A stretch of 64,000 nucleotides of DNA from Brienomyrus brachyistius (Eukaryota > Chordata > Actinopteri > Osteoglossiformes > Mormyridae), in assembly GCF_023856365.1 (NCBI RefSeq), contig NC_064543.1, positions 6,527,952-6,591,951 on the forward strand. The letters run 5' to 3'. The notes below the pieces were generated by a model. It ran no database searches, had not been told where the DNA came from, and saw only the letters and a program-made list of their open reading frames with translations. Positions 11,301 through 22,100 of this stretch are shown here, piece by piece. A program made the position numbers and the translations under genes. Each line of letters opens with the position of its first letter. Within the stretch, counting starts at the first letter, position 1.

Positions 11301-14300
11301 AGTATGTTAGTATTTTGTGTGGATAGACCTAAAACGTAGGTCTATTATTATTATTATTATTATTATTAAGAAATCCTGTTTGGTGGAGCACCCCCCTCCG
11401 ATGACCGTTGCCCCGGAAACATTACTTTTGTGATCAATTACCTTTTTCCCAATTATCCATTCACTCAACATATGTAAAAAGTGCAATATTGCTTTAATCA
11501 GAGCCCACGAGGGTTAGGAGATGCACACCACATAAGGCATACGGTATCCACGACTGTGATGAGGATAAGGGAATAACGTAGAAACATCCAGTATTTAAAT
11601 AACCGCTTATATTGCCTCTGCTTGGACGCTTTTCCGCTTGCAGGAGCCGTTTAACGGTACCTCCTTTTTAATATAAACGTACTGATCTCATGCAGGGGCG
11701 CAGTAAGACGGGGTAAATTTAGGACGATTCCAACGGGGAGGGGAGATGTGATATGCCTTCGTGGAACCCAAAACCTCTGAGCTCAGGCGCTGAAGGACCT
11801 CTAGTAGCAGCAGACGCCACCACCAGCTGCCTGACATTCACGCTTGGTAACTGTGTCCGATGCCATCATCGATTCGTTTCTTCTCCAAAAAAAGAGAAAT
11901 AAAACAAACAAATAAAGGCAATCGGAGAAGCGAAGTATTGAGGATGTGAAGCCTTAAAGACAGGCAGCCGACAGCGACCGGAGCGGCGTTTCATCACGCC
12001 CCCACCCTTGCCCCCGCCCCCCTGTGCGCGGGGTGCCAGTTTAACAATCAGTGCAAGTATTGATTGCTGTGTGTTTGTTCCCATCTTATCGGGTGAAAAG
12101 GTTTTCCTTTCATTTTAACACCTTTAGTATTCAATATTTTTTGAGTACTTATAAGAATGTCATTTATCAATAATTTGGGGGAGGTATTTCCTCTAGGCTA
12201 ACTGATACTGGGGCTGCCCTCCAGCTCTGGCCTTCCTCTGATTTATCCCTCTGTGGCATTAAGTCCAGCAGTACAATAATCATTTCTGAAAGCATTTCAG
12301 TCACGGCAGCACTAAAGCCGATCAAGTTTTGTGCAGAGTTTTAAAACACTGGATGGGGGCGGAGGAACTGAGGTGAGTATGGACGGAAAACTGAGACGTG
12401 AACAGATTGGCTTCAAACTGCAGTTAATTGGGCTTCCATTGTGTTCCGCTATGATCCAGGCCGCCTGCAGCCGGACTGTGACGGGCCTAGACAGGCTGCA
12501 AGGTGTTGCGAGATAACGGCAGCTTCTTTGTTCCGTAAAGGTTATACTGTTCATAAGACTTAAACAGGTGTTATCTCCACATTTTCCTTCCTAATTACTT
12601 TATCTCGACATACCTCAGCATTTATTTTAAAATCCCATGTGCTGGAACTACGTCACCATAGTCAAAATACCTGCAGACTATAAAAACGCCTTTCCTCTTA
12701 ATACTACTGTCAAACGTTAAATCAATTTTCTTGGGAACGACTCCTCTTAAGGCAATTATTTTGCATGAACGTATAACCTAGAAAATTATCATCATCTTTT
12801 GGTTTTGGCACAAAGCCACCTTCTGCCTCACTGTAGGGATCACAGCGCCATCTTCTGGCAACGTTGCGTACATACTGCTGGTACAATCTAAGGTAGTAAG
12901 AGAACATCGACAAGTTATTTTTTTACGTCAGGAGTGCTCAAGTGAGAGTCAAGATCAAGTAAAAATTCACCCAAGACAGGAATCAATCCGTTTGTATGAG
13001 GACTCGGTCAGACCTGAGTACCATGACTCTATCAGTTACATGATGCTCAGTCATCATCGTGGACAAAACCTGCCAAAAAAACCTGGTAATCTAGTGTAAT
13101 GTAAAAGTATACTTAAAGGCTTAATTTCATTTAAGATGTATTTACAGTGGGGCGGCAGGGTGGTGCAGTGGTTAGCACTGTTGACACACACCTCTGAGAC
13201 CCGGGTTCAAGTCTCCGCCTGGGTTGCATGTGTGTGGAGTTTGCATGTTCTCCCCAAGTTTTGTAGTGGGGTTTCCTCCGGGTACTCGGGTTTCCCCCCG
13301 CAGTCCAAAGACATGCTAATTGGAGTTGCTAAATTGCCCATAGGAGTGAATGGTGTGTGAGTGTGCCCTGCGATGGGCTGGCCCCCCATCCTGGGTTGTT
13401 CCCTGCCTCATGCCCATTGCTTCCGGGATAGGCTCCGGACCCCCCGCGACCCAGTAGGATAAGTGGTTTGGAAAATGGATGGATGGAGGGATGGATGTAT
13501 TTACAGCTAAACACTTAGCATTTCAGGCTACATGATTCTTCAGTATTCTCGCTTTTTGTTAACCTTTTTAATACAGGATGATGGTGAAACTACTACAAAC
13601 AAACAGCCTCACCTGTAGCTAAGGCCTCCTCTCCCTGCTCCTCGTCTCCAGGCTGGCGAATGTTCCACGATGTCACCGGCAAAGACTGAATGTCTTTGGC
13701 TTCTGTCACCTTCAGCATGTCCATGTGGCTGCTGTTGGGTAGGTACCTGGGAATGAAGCACACCTTGCCCTTATGGAAGATGTCCTCAATGATTTCTTCT
13801 GTGTGGATCTCATCCGGCATGCTGAGGAACACTGCAATCCTGCGACAGCTCTCGTACTTCGGATGTTGGAGTAGCTAAGGAAGAAAGACTAAAGCATTAA
13901 CATTTTCAAAAGCTAAATAAACAAACAACCACACAAATAAATATGCAATGTTCATTGGTTTCAGTGTTCTATTTAAGGAATTTCGGAAGCAGATTTAGAT
14001 TGTAAATGTAACTTTTTAGACATTCATCTGTTATTTACTGGTGAACTCTAGACCGGACGCTACAATGTGTGGGTCACTTCGTAACAGTTACCACCAGAGG
14101 GCGCTATTGCACTCATAAAACTGTGACAGCCCGACGTTTACATACTTCAATCGGAAGATGTGCTCCAAAGTTATTGTAGAGGCTACCCATTGTGTCCTAA
14201 GATAAATATTAAACCGTCGATGAAACAAAAGAACCTTGTGTGTAAAATCTTTAATATTTAGTTTTCAATCTTGTCCGCTATAATTCATAATTCATGCATG

Positions 14301-14526
14301 GTTTTGCACCGAGCAGCCGTCACACTTATGCAATGTTTCTGCTGCGCGACACGACAGCGCTGTCGCCGACCCGCGTCGGTAGGCCGATAGCCCCTTTCGT
14401 CTCTTAAATATGTACCTTCTGTGTAACGATACGAGACTGTCGTCGTTTCTCCTCTGCGCCTATCGCAGCCAGTCGGCTCTTGATCTCCTTCCTGAGCGCT
14501 CGCTTCGCCGCATGCAAGGCGGCCAT
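8083..14526 (-). CDS. mthfs: 5,10-methenyltetrahydrofolate synthetase (5-formyl-THF cyclo-ligase), 3 exons
   Basis: The enzyme converts 5-formyltetrahydrofolate to 5,10-methenyltetrahydrofolate using ATP, returning the storage folate to the one-carbon pool in the cytosol. Exons join as 14526-14416, 13874-13613 and 8306-8083 on the minus strand, all with GT/AG ends and matching phases (0, then 1). The product is 198 residues (human 203) and collinear with the human protein. Visible family features are the FLSMPDE block with Glu59 (human Glu61), SWN with Trp107 (human Trp109), MPGLGFD at 132-138 and the ATP/phosphate loop GRGKGFYD at 145-152. The start is supported by an in-frame TGA upstream with no ATG between. 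It lies head to head with ZFAND6. Intron 2 (5.3 kb) has collected at least three SINE insertions. Confidence 0.97.
9654..9700 (+). mobile_element. 47-bp SINE 3'-tail insertion with 11-bp target duplication
   Basis: Only the 3' end of the SINE is present (CCCCGCGACCCAGTAGGATAAGC to GGATGGATGG). It is flanked on both sides by the identical 11-mer ATTTCTTCCAA (9643-9653 and 9701-9711). Perfect flanks show this is a genuine, very short 5'-truncated insertion, not a remnant. Confidence 0.85.
11042..11266 (+). mobile_element. 5'-truncated SINE
   Basis: This copy starts within the body (GGTTTCCCCCCACAGTCC) and runs to the GGATGGATGG tail, lacking the tRNA-like head. The flanks ATAGTCATTTT (11031-11041) and ATAGTTATTTT (11267-11277) differ at one base, consistent with an 11-bp target duplication that has since mutated. 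Confidence 0.8.
13148..13493 (+). mobile_element. full-length tRNA-headed SINE with 13-bp target duplication
   Basis: The head reads TGGTGCAGTGGTTAGCACTG and is followed by a tRNA B-box-like GGGTTCAAGTCTCC. The body carries TGTGTGGAGTTTGCATGTTC and CAGTCCAAAGACATGCTAAT, and the tail ends AAAATGGATGGATGG. It is flanked by identical GATGTATTTACAG at 13135-13147 and 13494-13506. Similar sequences are widespread in teleosts; I give no family name. Confidence 0.9.
13613..13874 (-). CDS. mthfs: MTHFS coding exon 2
   Basis: This exon codes residues 38-124, from LLQHPKYES through [20 protein letters not shown] and SWNIRQPG to ALAT. The acceptor is TTCCTTAG and the donor GTGAGG. The final G starts the glycine codon completed by exon 3. 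Confidence 0.97.
13875..14415 (-). other. MTHFS intron 1
   Basis: This is a 541-base intron between coding exons 1 and 2. I see no repeat or second gene in it. The end next to exon 1 is CpG-rich, as expected close to a housekeeping promoter. Confidence 0.8.
14416..14526 (-). CDS. mthfs: MTHFS coding exon 1
   Basis: This exon codes residues 1-37, beginning [18 protein letters not shown] and ending IVTQK before the donor GTACAT. The start context CAGCATGG is favourable. It carries the N-terminal Lys/Arg-rich helix of the family and ends in phase 0. Confidence 0.95.
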
Positions 14527-15474
14527 GCTGACGACGACTCCCCTTTCGCTGTCGCGCAGTCCCCCTTTGACCCGCGGTGCGAAGGCCGGCCTTCAGGGAG
14601 TAAACTCTGACGTTAGATCGATACTTACCGATCACTTTTCACGTCTGGGAAACGACTGAAGAACATGCCTTACCCTGAATTCTCATTATACATGTTAAAT
14701 AGGTTGGTGATGATCATATATAAAAATGACCCGTAATAGTGTTTTGATCGACACTGCTGTAAACAAACGGTGAAACAAGTAGGGTGAGCTGCAGAACTAA
14801 CCAGCACAGACACGTAACTAGTTCTGATTATGCATAGGCAGGATTACACAACCTCTAACATTTCTCACTTCAAGCAACTTTATATATTTAATTAACTGTT
14901 TTTCTTCTTGTATTTTTATTGCTTGTTGCCGTTATTTATTATAAAGTCAATCATGGCTATGATGAAAACTTCACAAGCTTTCTTTTTCGTCGCTTTAGTA
15001 TCAGGATGAATATCGTGTGTATTTGTAAATTTAACTTTGAACAATTTAGTAAACACAATACTTACATAGATAATTCATACATTAATTTGTTTAGGAGTTT
15101 TAGATGATAACGTTCATTAATTGCATTTTCAATTAACTATTTAATGGTTTGAGAAGGTTTTCCTATACCCACGTCTTATTGTTGTTCAGTTAATACTTAA
15201 ATTGATTTTTAACTAATAATTTAATGATATTATACTTATAGGTATCTGTCATGGTTTTTTTACATCCAGCTACCCTGTCCAGAATAAGAGGTTGGATGAT
15301 GGACGGATCGATGGATGGACACTTAATCGTAGCAATCAATTGTACCTTTAAGACGTCGAACCGAAAGCTATTAAACGTTTTCTATTCGCGCAACCTACCT
15401 TTTCATAAAACACTATAAGTATGATTGATGTTTCCGCTGTGCAATGAGAGATAAGAAGGGAGGGGCGAAGTGCA
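14527..15474. other. intergenic between MTHFS start and ZFAND6 promoter
   Basis: The first 80 bases are CpG-rich and would contain the MTHFS 5' UTR. The rest is AT-rich without open frames of interest. No BCL2A1-like exon is present, although mammals carry that gene between MTHFS and ZFAND6. Confidence 0.5.
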
Positions 15475-15620
15475 GTATTATCCAATCGAAACGCTGATTC
15501 TGTAAGCCCCGCCTCAGACGGTGGCCTTTTGGCGTTTGTAGTGATGCCGGACTGGGTGGGCTGACGGAGAGAGGCGTAGAAAGGGGCACGAGACCTTCGG
15601 TATGTTTGATATAACGCTGG
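15475..15620 (+). promoter_or_regulatory. putative ZFAND6 promoter and first noncoding exon
   Basis: A CCAAT box (15482-15486) and a GC box GCCCCGCCTC (15506-15515) lie in a GC-rich island within AT-rich DNA, pointing towards ZFAND6. ZFAND6 family genes usually have upstream noncoding exons, and the first coding exon at 18999 starts at a splice acceptor, so a distal promoter is required. The exact start site cannot be read from sequence. Confidence 0.45.
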
Positions 15621-18600
15621 TTATCCGAGAGGAAGCCGCACAATTTTTGTTTTCCAGTGAAAAATAACGGTAAATTCTGACGTTTAAAACCTGATTTTAT
15701 TATTTTTCTTCCAGATTTCACCGCTTTCAGCCGAACAAAAAGGGCGCTGTTGCGACAGGAAATAAAAGGTTGTTAAGGCGATTTGGCGAACCGGGTAGGT
15801 TAGAGACTGCTAGTCAGAAGTCAGCTTAGTCTTAGTTAGTTGGTTTGCTACGAAAAATGACGGGCGGCCTCGCGTGTACCAGGTTACTTTTATGTTTTTA
15901 AGTCTGTTTGTGTGAGTTTGGGAGTTGCTGAATTTTTCCCCTTAACTAGCTGGTACGTGGACGTTTGTTAGTTACTGTAACTAGTTACATTTGCTGTATT
16001 CGTAGTTAACCCAGGTATCAGCCACACTCATGATCATAGTCAGATGGCTAAAGCAACTCGGTGTATGTTCGGCTTTCTGTGCGCGACCTTGCTCAGATGG
16101 GGGCATTTTACCTGGTAACTAATTTTAAAGTGATTCAGCCCCGGAGGTACGGGGGGGGCTGTAGGAGGGTCATTATCTAAGCCGCTTCTCTCAGGTGATG
16201 GTGCCCGCGTCCTGTCCCTTAACATCTTAATCCTCCCAAACACTGTTTTCTTTTACTTAACATTCTTAACGCATTTATGCTGTAAGTTTATGAATTGCTC
16301 TTCAGGCCTTGTCACCTATTTAAAACCTGTAATTTATGATGTTTTAGTGGTTGAGGATTGCTGCGACTCCGATGGTTGAATGTTACGTGATGCTAAGAAG
16401 AACTTTAAATTTGTTGTTTGTATATTCCAGGAAATTGTTACTTCATTTTGTGTTTATTAAAAAAAATACAGAACCTATGTCTTGTACATCTTGTTGCTGT
16501 TTGTTATTAAATTGTACAGGTTCTTTCCTCTCCATAGCTCCATTTCCTCTTCATAGTTCATTATGAATTTAAGTTTTATGTGTCTAACCAGGCTGATTTC
16601 CAAAGTTTTTTGATAACATTATGGGTTTTAATTGTAGAAGGGTTTGTTGCTTTGTATCAGTCCAGGGAGGTCAGAAGTAATGTACCTGCTTCCTGGGTGT
16701 CTGTGGAGATTGTGTATTCCATTTTCGTCCTGTTGTAGACTGTGGAGATGGCATGATAAAAACGTCCTTTGGAATGACATTTCAGTTTGTTACAGATGTC
16801 AGAAACGTTACAGAAGTGATTTCCGGCAAGTCGTTGTCAGTGGGGTGCGGATCTCCAGTAGTTATTAATCTTGTAAGTGTGCCTTTAGATGTGAGCTCAA
16901 ACACCCAGTGTTTGTGTGTTGCATGCTTTGTGTCCAGGACCACAGCTCTGAGGGTTTAGGTCTCCATCTGAAGGTGGCCTGATCTGGCCTGGACCGGACT
17001 TGTCATGATGGTTGTCGTATCCTCTTGCTGACAGTTGAATAAGGCCCTTGGTTTGTGCCCTTCCAACCGGGCATGATTGAGATAATCTCTTAGAACTGGT
17101 CTTGGGATAAGCTGGTGTAATTGTTTGGTAAGCTTGACGTGTACAATAGCTGGCAATGGCTCTTAATCCTGACTTAACTGATTTCCATGAGTTCCTTGAA
17201 GTACAACTGTGCAGCCATAAGATGGTAAAGGTTGAGTCTGCCTTTTCCCCTGTTCCCTCACCTGCTGAGACGCATGAAGAACCCAATGCAGTTTGTCTAA
17301 AGAGGCCATTCCTGCAAGGTGTTTTGATGACCAGTTGGCCTTGGATGACAATGTGGAATGATCTCACTTCCCACTCCCCACACTGTGACACCTTAGTTTG
17401 TGACTGATCTGGATGGATACCAAAATGTTCCCTTGGATACCAGCTTTGATACCTTGGTGTCAAAAAGAAATCAATCCTGTAGGCAACGAATTAAAAGTAT
17501 CAAATGACTGCTGAATTTAAACAGAAAACACGGTGTTTCCCCAAACCATGTCAGTGTCACTTTGAAATAAACAAGCCTATTTCTGATTTAAACCAACAGG
17601 AGTACAATATAGGCTTTAATATAGTGTTTACATTATCAGTGAAATATGGATACATTAATTAAACTCCATTGAATACATTCTGACATTAATATGGCCCCAT
17701 CCATTACAAAAGCTCACTGATAGCATATTTGTGTTTGATCTATTCTTCATTTAGCCCAGCCTACTGTTTTACTGGGGATAGGAATATGAATGAATTGTTA
17801 TTTAAAATAACTTTTGAACTGAACCAAAACAACATAACTACTGAACTACTTCACTTTGATGCATCTTATGTCCATTATCGTCAAAAGTGGGTGATTTAGG
17901 TCCAGAGAGTAAGAGTTCAGACCAAGATTTTGTTTCAGAAAAACAATTGATTATAATGAGTCAGAGAGTACTCAGCTGTTTGGTTGAAACAAAATCTTGG
18001 TCTAGACTTTAGACTAAACTACGTACCTGTGCTTATGTACACCTGGCAATCTTTAAACTCCTTATATTAATCAGGGTGAGTGACAGACGGATGCTTCGCT
18101 GAGTTAGACATGCTTCCCCCTTGTTTCAGCGTTTGCATGCTGGAGCTGTCAGGTCTGCAGGTTCACCTTTTATGTTTGGTTTAAACTTTAAAGCAAAAAT
18201 TATACCATATCTCGCTTTCTGCATCCTGTCTTATCAACTTGAGTGGGCAGTAGGTAACAGTGATTTGTTTCTGTGTAGCTTCTCCACACAGGAGACACAT
18301 GAAATGAGTGTAACTGTGTTTCTCACACCCAGCACATGATGTAACTGCGTGAAGGGACTGTGTTTCTTGATGTGTGCAATAGAGATGTACAGTACAATTT
18401 CATCAATATCCAACTGTGCAAAATGATAGAAAGCGTACCTGTTTCATTGTCTTGGTGGCACTGTGTGATACTGATACAGTTTACTGAAGAGGGTTAATGC
18501 GTAGCCCTCATCATTGATCAGCTCATGTCGGCTTGGCATTGTGGGGCTCTGGGTATCGGCTATGATCCTAATCTCAGCCTTACATCCTTGTTGAGACACG

Positions 18601-18998
18601 CGGCAAATGCATGTTAGAGAGGAGCAGCCTGCGGTGATATTTTGCTCCTTCTGAATGCAGATTTGAATTGTTTCATCAGGTAATTTGCAGGCTGCTGTTT
18701 TCTGTAGTGAAATGCTACAATATCATGCTAATTACTGCATGTATTTACATTCTGCATGTATGACTGTATTCTTAAGACGTCTAGTGATATGCTGGCAAGT
18801 CAGACAGGTCTGAATGCTCTTTTGGTGACTGGAAAAGCTGGAAATGAGACCGCCGCTTTCTCCAGCTGGCACAAGAGTGGGTTTCTCGTTGTGCCCCAGT
18901 GGGTTGGACGTGTTGCTCTGCTGTCAAGGAGTCATAATTATTCTCTGTGCCCTGGCAGATGCAGCCATTGCAGCTAATGTGTCATTATAACATTGCAG
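15621..18998 (+). other. presumed 5' intron of ZFAND6
   Basis: No coding exon is recognisable. It contains an 18-bp perfect inverted repeat (17919-17936 with 17986-18003) within a dispersed repeat. Short open frames here show no family features. A noncoding ZFAND6 exon could be hidden in it. Confidence 0.4.
17898..18016. repeat. fold-back repeat, 18-bp perfect arms
   Basis: AGACCAAGATTTTGTTTC at 17919-17936 and its exact inverse at 17986-18003 enclose a 49-base spacer. The right half with flanking text (GGTTGAAACAAAATCTTGG) resembles, in inverse, the segment near 21830-21915 that has TTTGTTTCAACCAAC and TTTACTTTCTGGACCTGG. This suggests a small dispersed repeat with inverted halves. Confidence 0.7.
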
Positions 18999-19156
18999 GG
19001 TGGACATGGCCCAAGAAACGAACCAGACCCAAGTGCCTATGCTGTGTGCTACTGGGTGTGGGTTTTATGGGAACCCTCGCACGAACGGGATGTGCTCCGT
19101 CTGCTACAAAGACTTCTTACAGAGACAGAACAACAGTGGCAGATTAACTCCACCAG
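18999..19156 (+). CDS. zfand6: ZFAND6 first coding exon (A20 finger)
   Basis: The acceptor is CATTGCAG; seven 5' UTR bases precede the ATG at 19006. The exon codes 50 residues plus one base: [29 protein letters not shown] and RLTPP. All four zinc-binding cysteines of the A20 finger are present (C-x3-C-x11-C-x2-C). The donor is CAG/GTGAGC, phase 1. Confidence 0.96.
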
Positions 19157-22100
19157 GTGAGCCTCAGCGGGGAAGCTTGGCAGCAGCAGTCGGGTGGCTC
19201 GCGGGTCCCACCTCACGAGGACTCTTGGTCTGGCAGGGAGTCACAAAGCAGAGTTTTTATGGAGTCTATGGGGGCTGCTGTCTCGGACGCGCCGCCATCA
19301 CTGCAGTGGCAGTTTGTAGCCTGCTGCCGGCAGTATTAATAGACGGAATGACAGTGCCTCTCTGCTACCAGCGACGGTACCTTATATGGATGGCGATCTT
19401 CATGTTATTCAAATTTTACATATTAAACATTTGGTTATGATAATATCCAGAAATAGAGAATGAAATGCTTTACTATCCGCTACATACTGCATTAATGCTG
19501 CTACTACTGCAATACATCATTAAATTTTTATATATATATATATATATATATATGAATTTATGACTTTATAGTTATTTAAGATTTTTTCATTGATCATCTA
19601 GCCTGTGATGAGCAACAAAATCCCAGCTGCAGGTCGCTCATAGAACTTCAAAGTTATTAGAACTGGATGGGTTGGCCTAATATTGTGCACTGATGATGAA
19701 CACATTATTCGGAAAGGACCTGTCTGATACTCTGTCCATTAACAGCCATCATAATGTCGAAGTAGCTGTGAATTCAAGGATTCTGTGCAACGTCACAATC
19801 GAAGCTCTAGAGTTGCTTGCAACCAGGAATGAATACTATCGGTTTCTATTAGAAATCGCTGAGGTCCTGATTTTAACGCACGATAACGGTGTAGCAGATA
19901 TTAAAGGTGTGCTGTCACCCCTCATCTCGTTTTGAAAATGTATCGACACCATAAAAATTCAACGTGCTGCCTGGCCCTAATAGAGAATGAATAGGTTACA
20001 CTCCTTATATTTTGCACTCGCTTTTCTCCAAATTTTCTGCTGGTGTTTCAATGACAGCAGAAGTTCTTCCTGATCTCCTGGACAAGTTTGTCAACATAAG
20101 GTTAAATATACATGCAGATGCCTCTGCAGTATTGGCAGATTCTTTACTTCTGGTATTTTGCCAGGTTGCTCTCTACAGCTGCCCCATATGTTATGGTGAT
20201 ATTACTATGCAAGTACAAAGAAAACGGCAAATTTTACTTGGTATACTAGAATTTCATGTACATCAGCCCATTACTGTGAAAATACTTCAATTAGAATATG
20301 AAGACTATCAGTCTATCACCCTTATCTAATAAAAGTGGATTTTCAAGCATACTGCTAAGGTTGATTTACTGTATATTGAGCTGCAAACCCTGCTCCATAG
20401 ACTGATGTGCACCCCCCACCCCCCCGCCTCCCAGAAATGTAAATGCATGGTGCAGCTACACCGACAACAACTGTCATTGGTCTGCTTGGTATCATCTCAC
20501 TTCCTCCTATGCAACTGTTTTGTTGTTGTTTGTTTCCAGCTGGGGGGATTTTAGCGTGTGACGAATTCTGTTTTGCTCACTGCTAGTCTGCTGTTCTCGC
20601 CATGGTTACAGCCGCTCACGCTGGCAAAAAAAAACACACACAGTTATAGCTGTTCACACTAGGACTGCATGATATTGGAAAATTCCAAATATTACGATGT
20701 GATATTTTTGTAATAAAAAATGAGATTTATAAAGCAGTTCCAAATTAATCCATTATTTATAAACCATCTATGACTGATTTAAACAGTGTGGATGAAAATG
20801 ATTATGATGCAGAGCTCATGCAAAAGCAGGTGGCAATAAACTTTAAACTGATTTTTAAATGTATAATAGACAATATTGAAAAGGAACGGTCATTAAAATC
20901 GCAGAGCTTGCAAAGTTTTGTTTTTTTGTGATGGAGGAAAAATGTTTTGGTGAAATGTGCCCCCCCCCTCCCCCTGCTCAGTCAACGCACAAGTAATGCT
21001 CGCAATGCACCGGCCACTTATACAGGCCAGAATGTAGGGTCTGCGTAAGCTTCACACCGAACTACAAACCAGCCGTAAAAAATAGCAGATAACATGTTTA
21101 AGAACTTAAGGACGGTTTCCTGTTCATTCTTTACGATAGAGAATAACCTTGAGTAAAGTGTTTAACCTGACCTGCCCCAGTAAAACGTAGAGCTGGGTAA
21201 AGACGTCATTGGGTCTTGGATTCAGTGTGGCTGACGCTGGGCCACTGGATCTTCCCTTCTAGCAGTCGGGGTCAGCAGTGATGGAGACTGTTTGCCCACA
21301 CAGCGTTCTGAGAGCGGTGATCCACACTCAACCCCAGCGCTCCCTAGGACGGACACCCCAGCGGAGCAGAACAGGTACCAAGCTTAGTCTTTTGCCAGAG
21401 CGGTGCCTCTGCCCTCAGTTCTCACACCCTTTCTGTCGTCTTTTTGGTGCAGTTGAGTCTCTGCACTAGTCGTCTCACAGAGCACAACTACAGACTCCCC
21501 TGGGATTCTTTAATAATAACTGAAATGATTTCATCTTCTCCTGTAATGAGGCGGGACTGTAAGGACCCTAGTCCACTATGACAGCCCCTCTGAATGCGTC
21601 ATTGCATGCTGCAGAAATGCATCTTTAGTTCTATTGCGGTTTCATCAGCGCAGGCAGCCCGTTTTAAAGGTTTGGTCTGACTAAAAGGATTGATACACAC
21701 AAGTGCACCACGAGAGCGTTAGTCACCATGAGATTCAGTCTGGTCTGTTTTAAATGTGAGGTCTTAATGTTGATTTAGTGTGGTGTGGGTCAGTTGCTTT
21801 TGTATGATGGCGCCAGAGGTGGAAAAGTGATTTTTGTTTCAACCAACTAGTTGAGTATAATCAGAGTCCGAGACTTTTCACCTGGTTTATTGAAATAAAA
21901 TTTACTTTCTGGACCTGGATTTTCCAGCTGGGTGGCGCAGTTTTTTATTTTTTTTTAAATAAACACTCTGGACTTCTTGTAGCCTTGTGTCCGGCCTGAC
22001 TCTGTCATCACAAGCCTGCCTAACGTGTTTGGAAGAGCGTGAGCCAGCGGTGGACAAAGGACACACAACAGAAGAATTGAAGGGTACAGTGTTTTTCCTC

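Larger units (their letters stand above)
8307..13612 (-). other. MTHFS intron 2 with SINE insertions
   Basis: This is a 5.3-kb intron without other recognisable exons. It contains a 47-bp SINE tail (9654-9700), a 5'-truncated SINE (11042-11266) and a full-length SINE (13148-13493), all on the plus strand and so antisense to MTHFS. The remaining sequence is AT-rich and unremarkable. Confidence 0.8.

Noticed and set aside
19000..19440. 146-codon frame starting at a GTG before ZFAND6
   Set aside because: The exon ends at the donor at 19156; the rest is intron read-through. The ATG at 19006 fits the family start.
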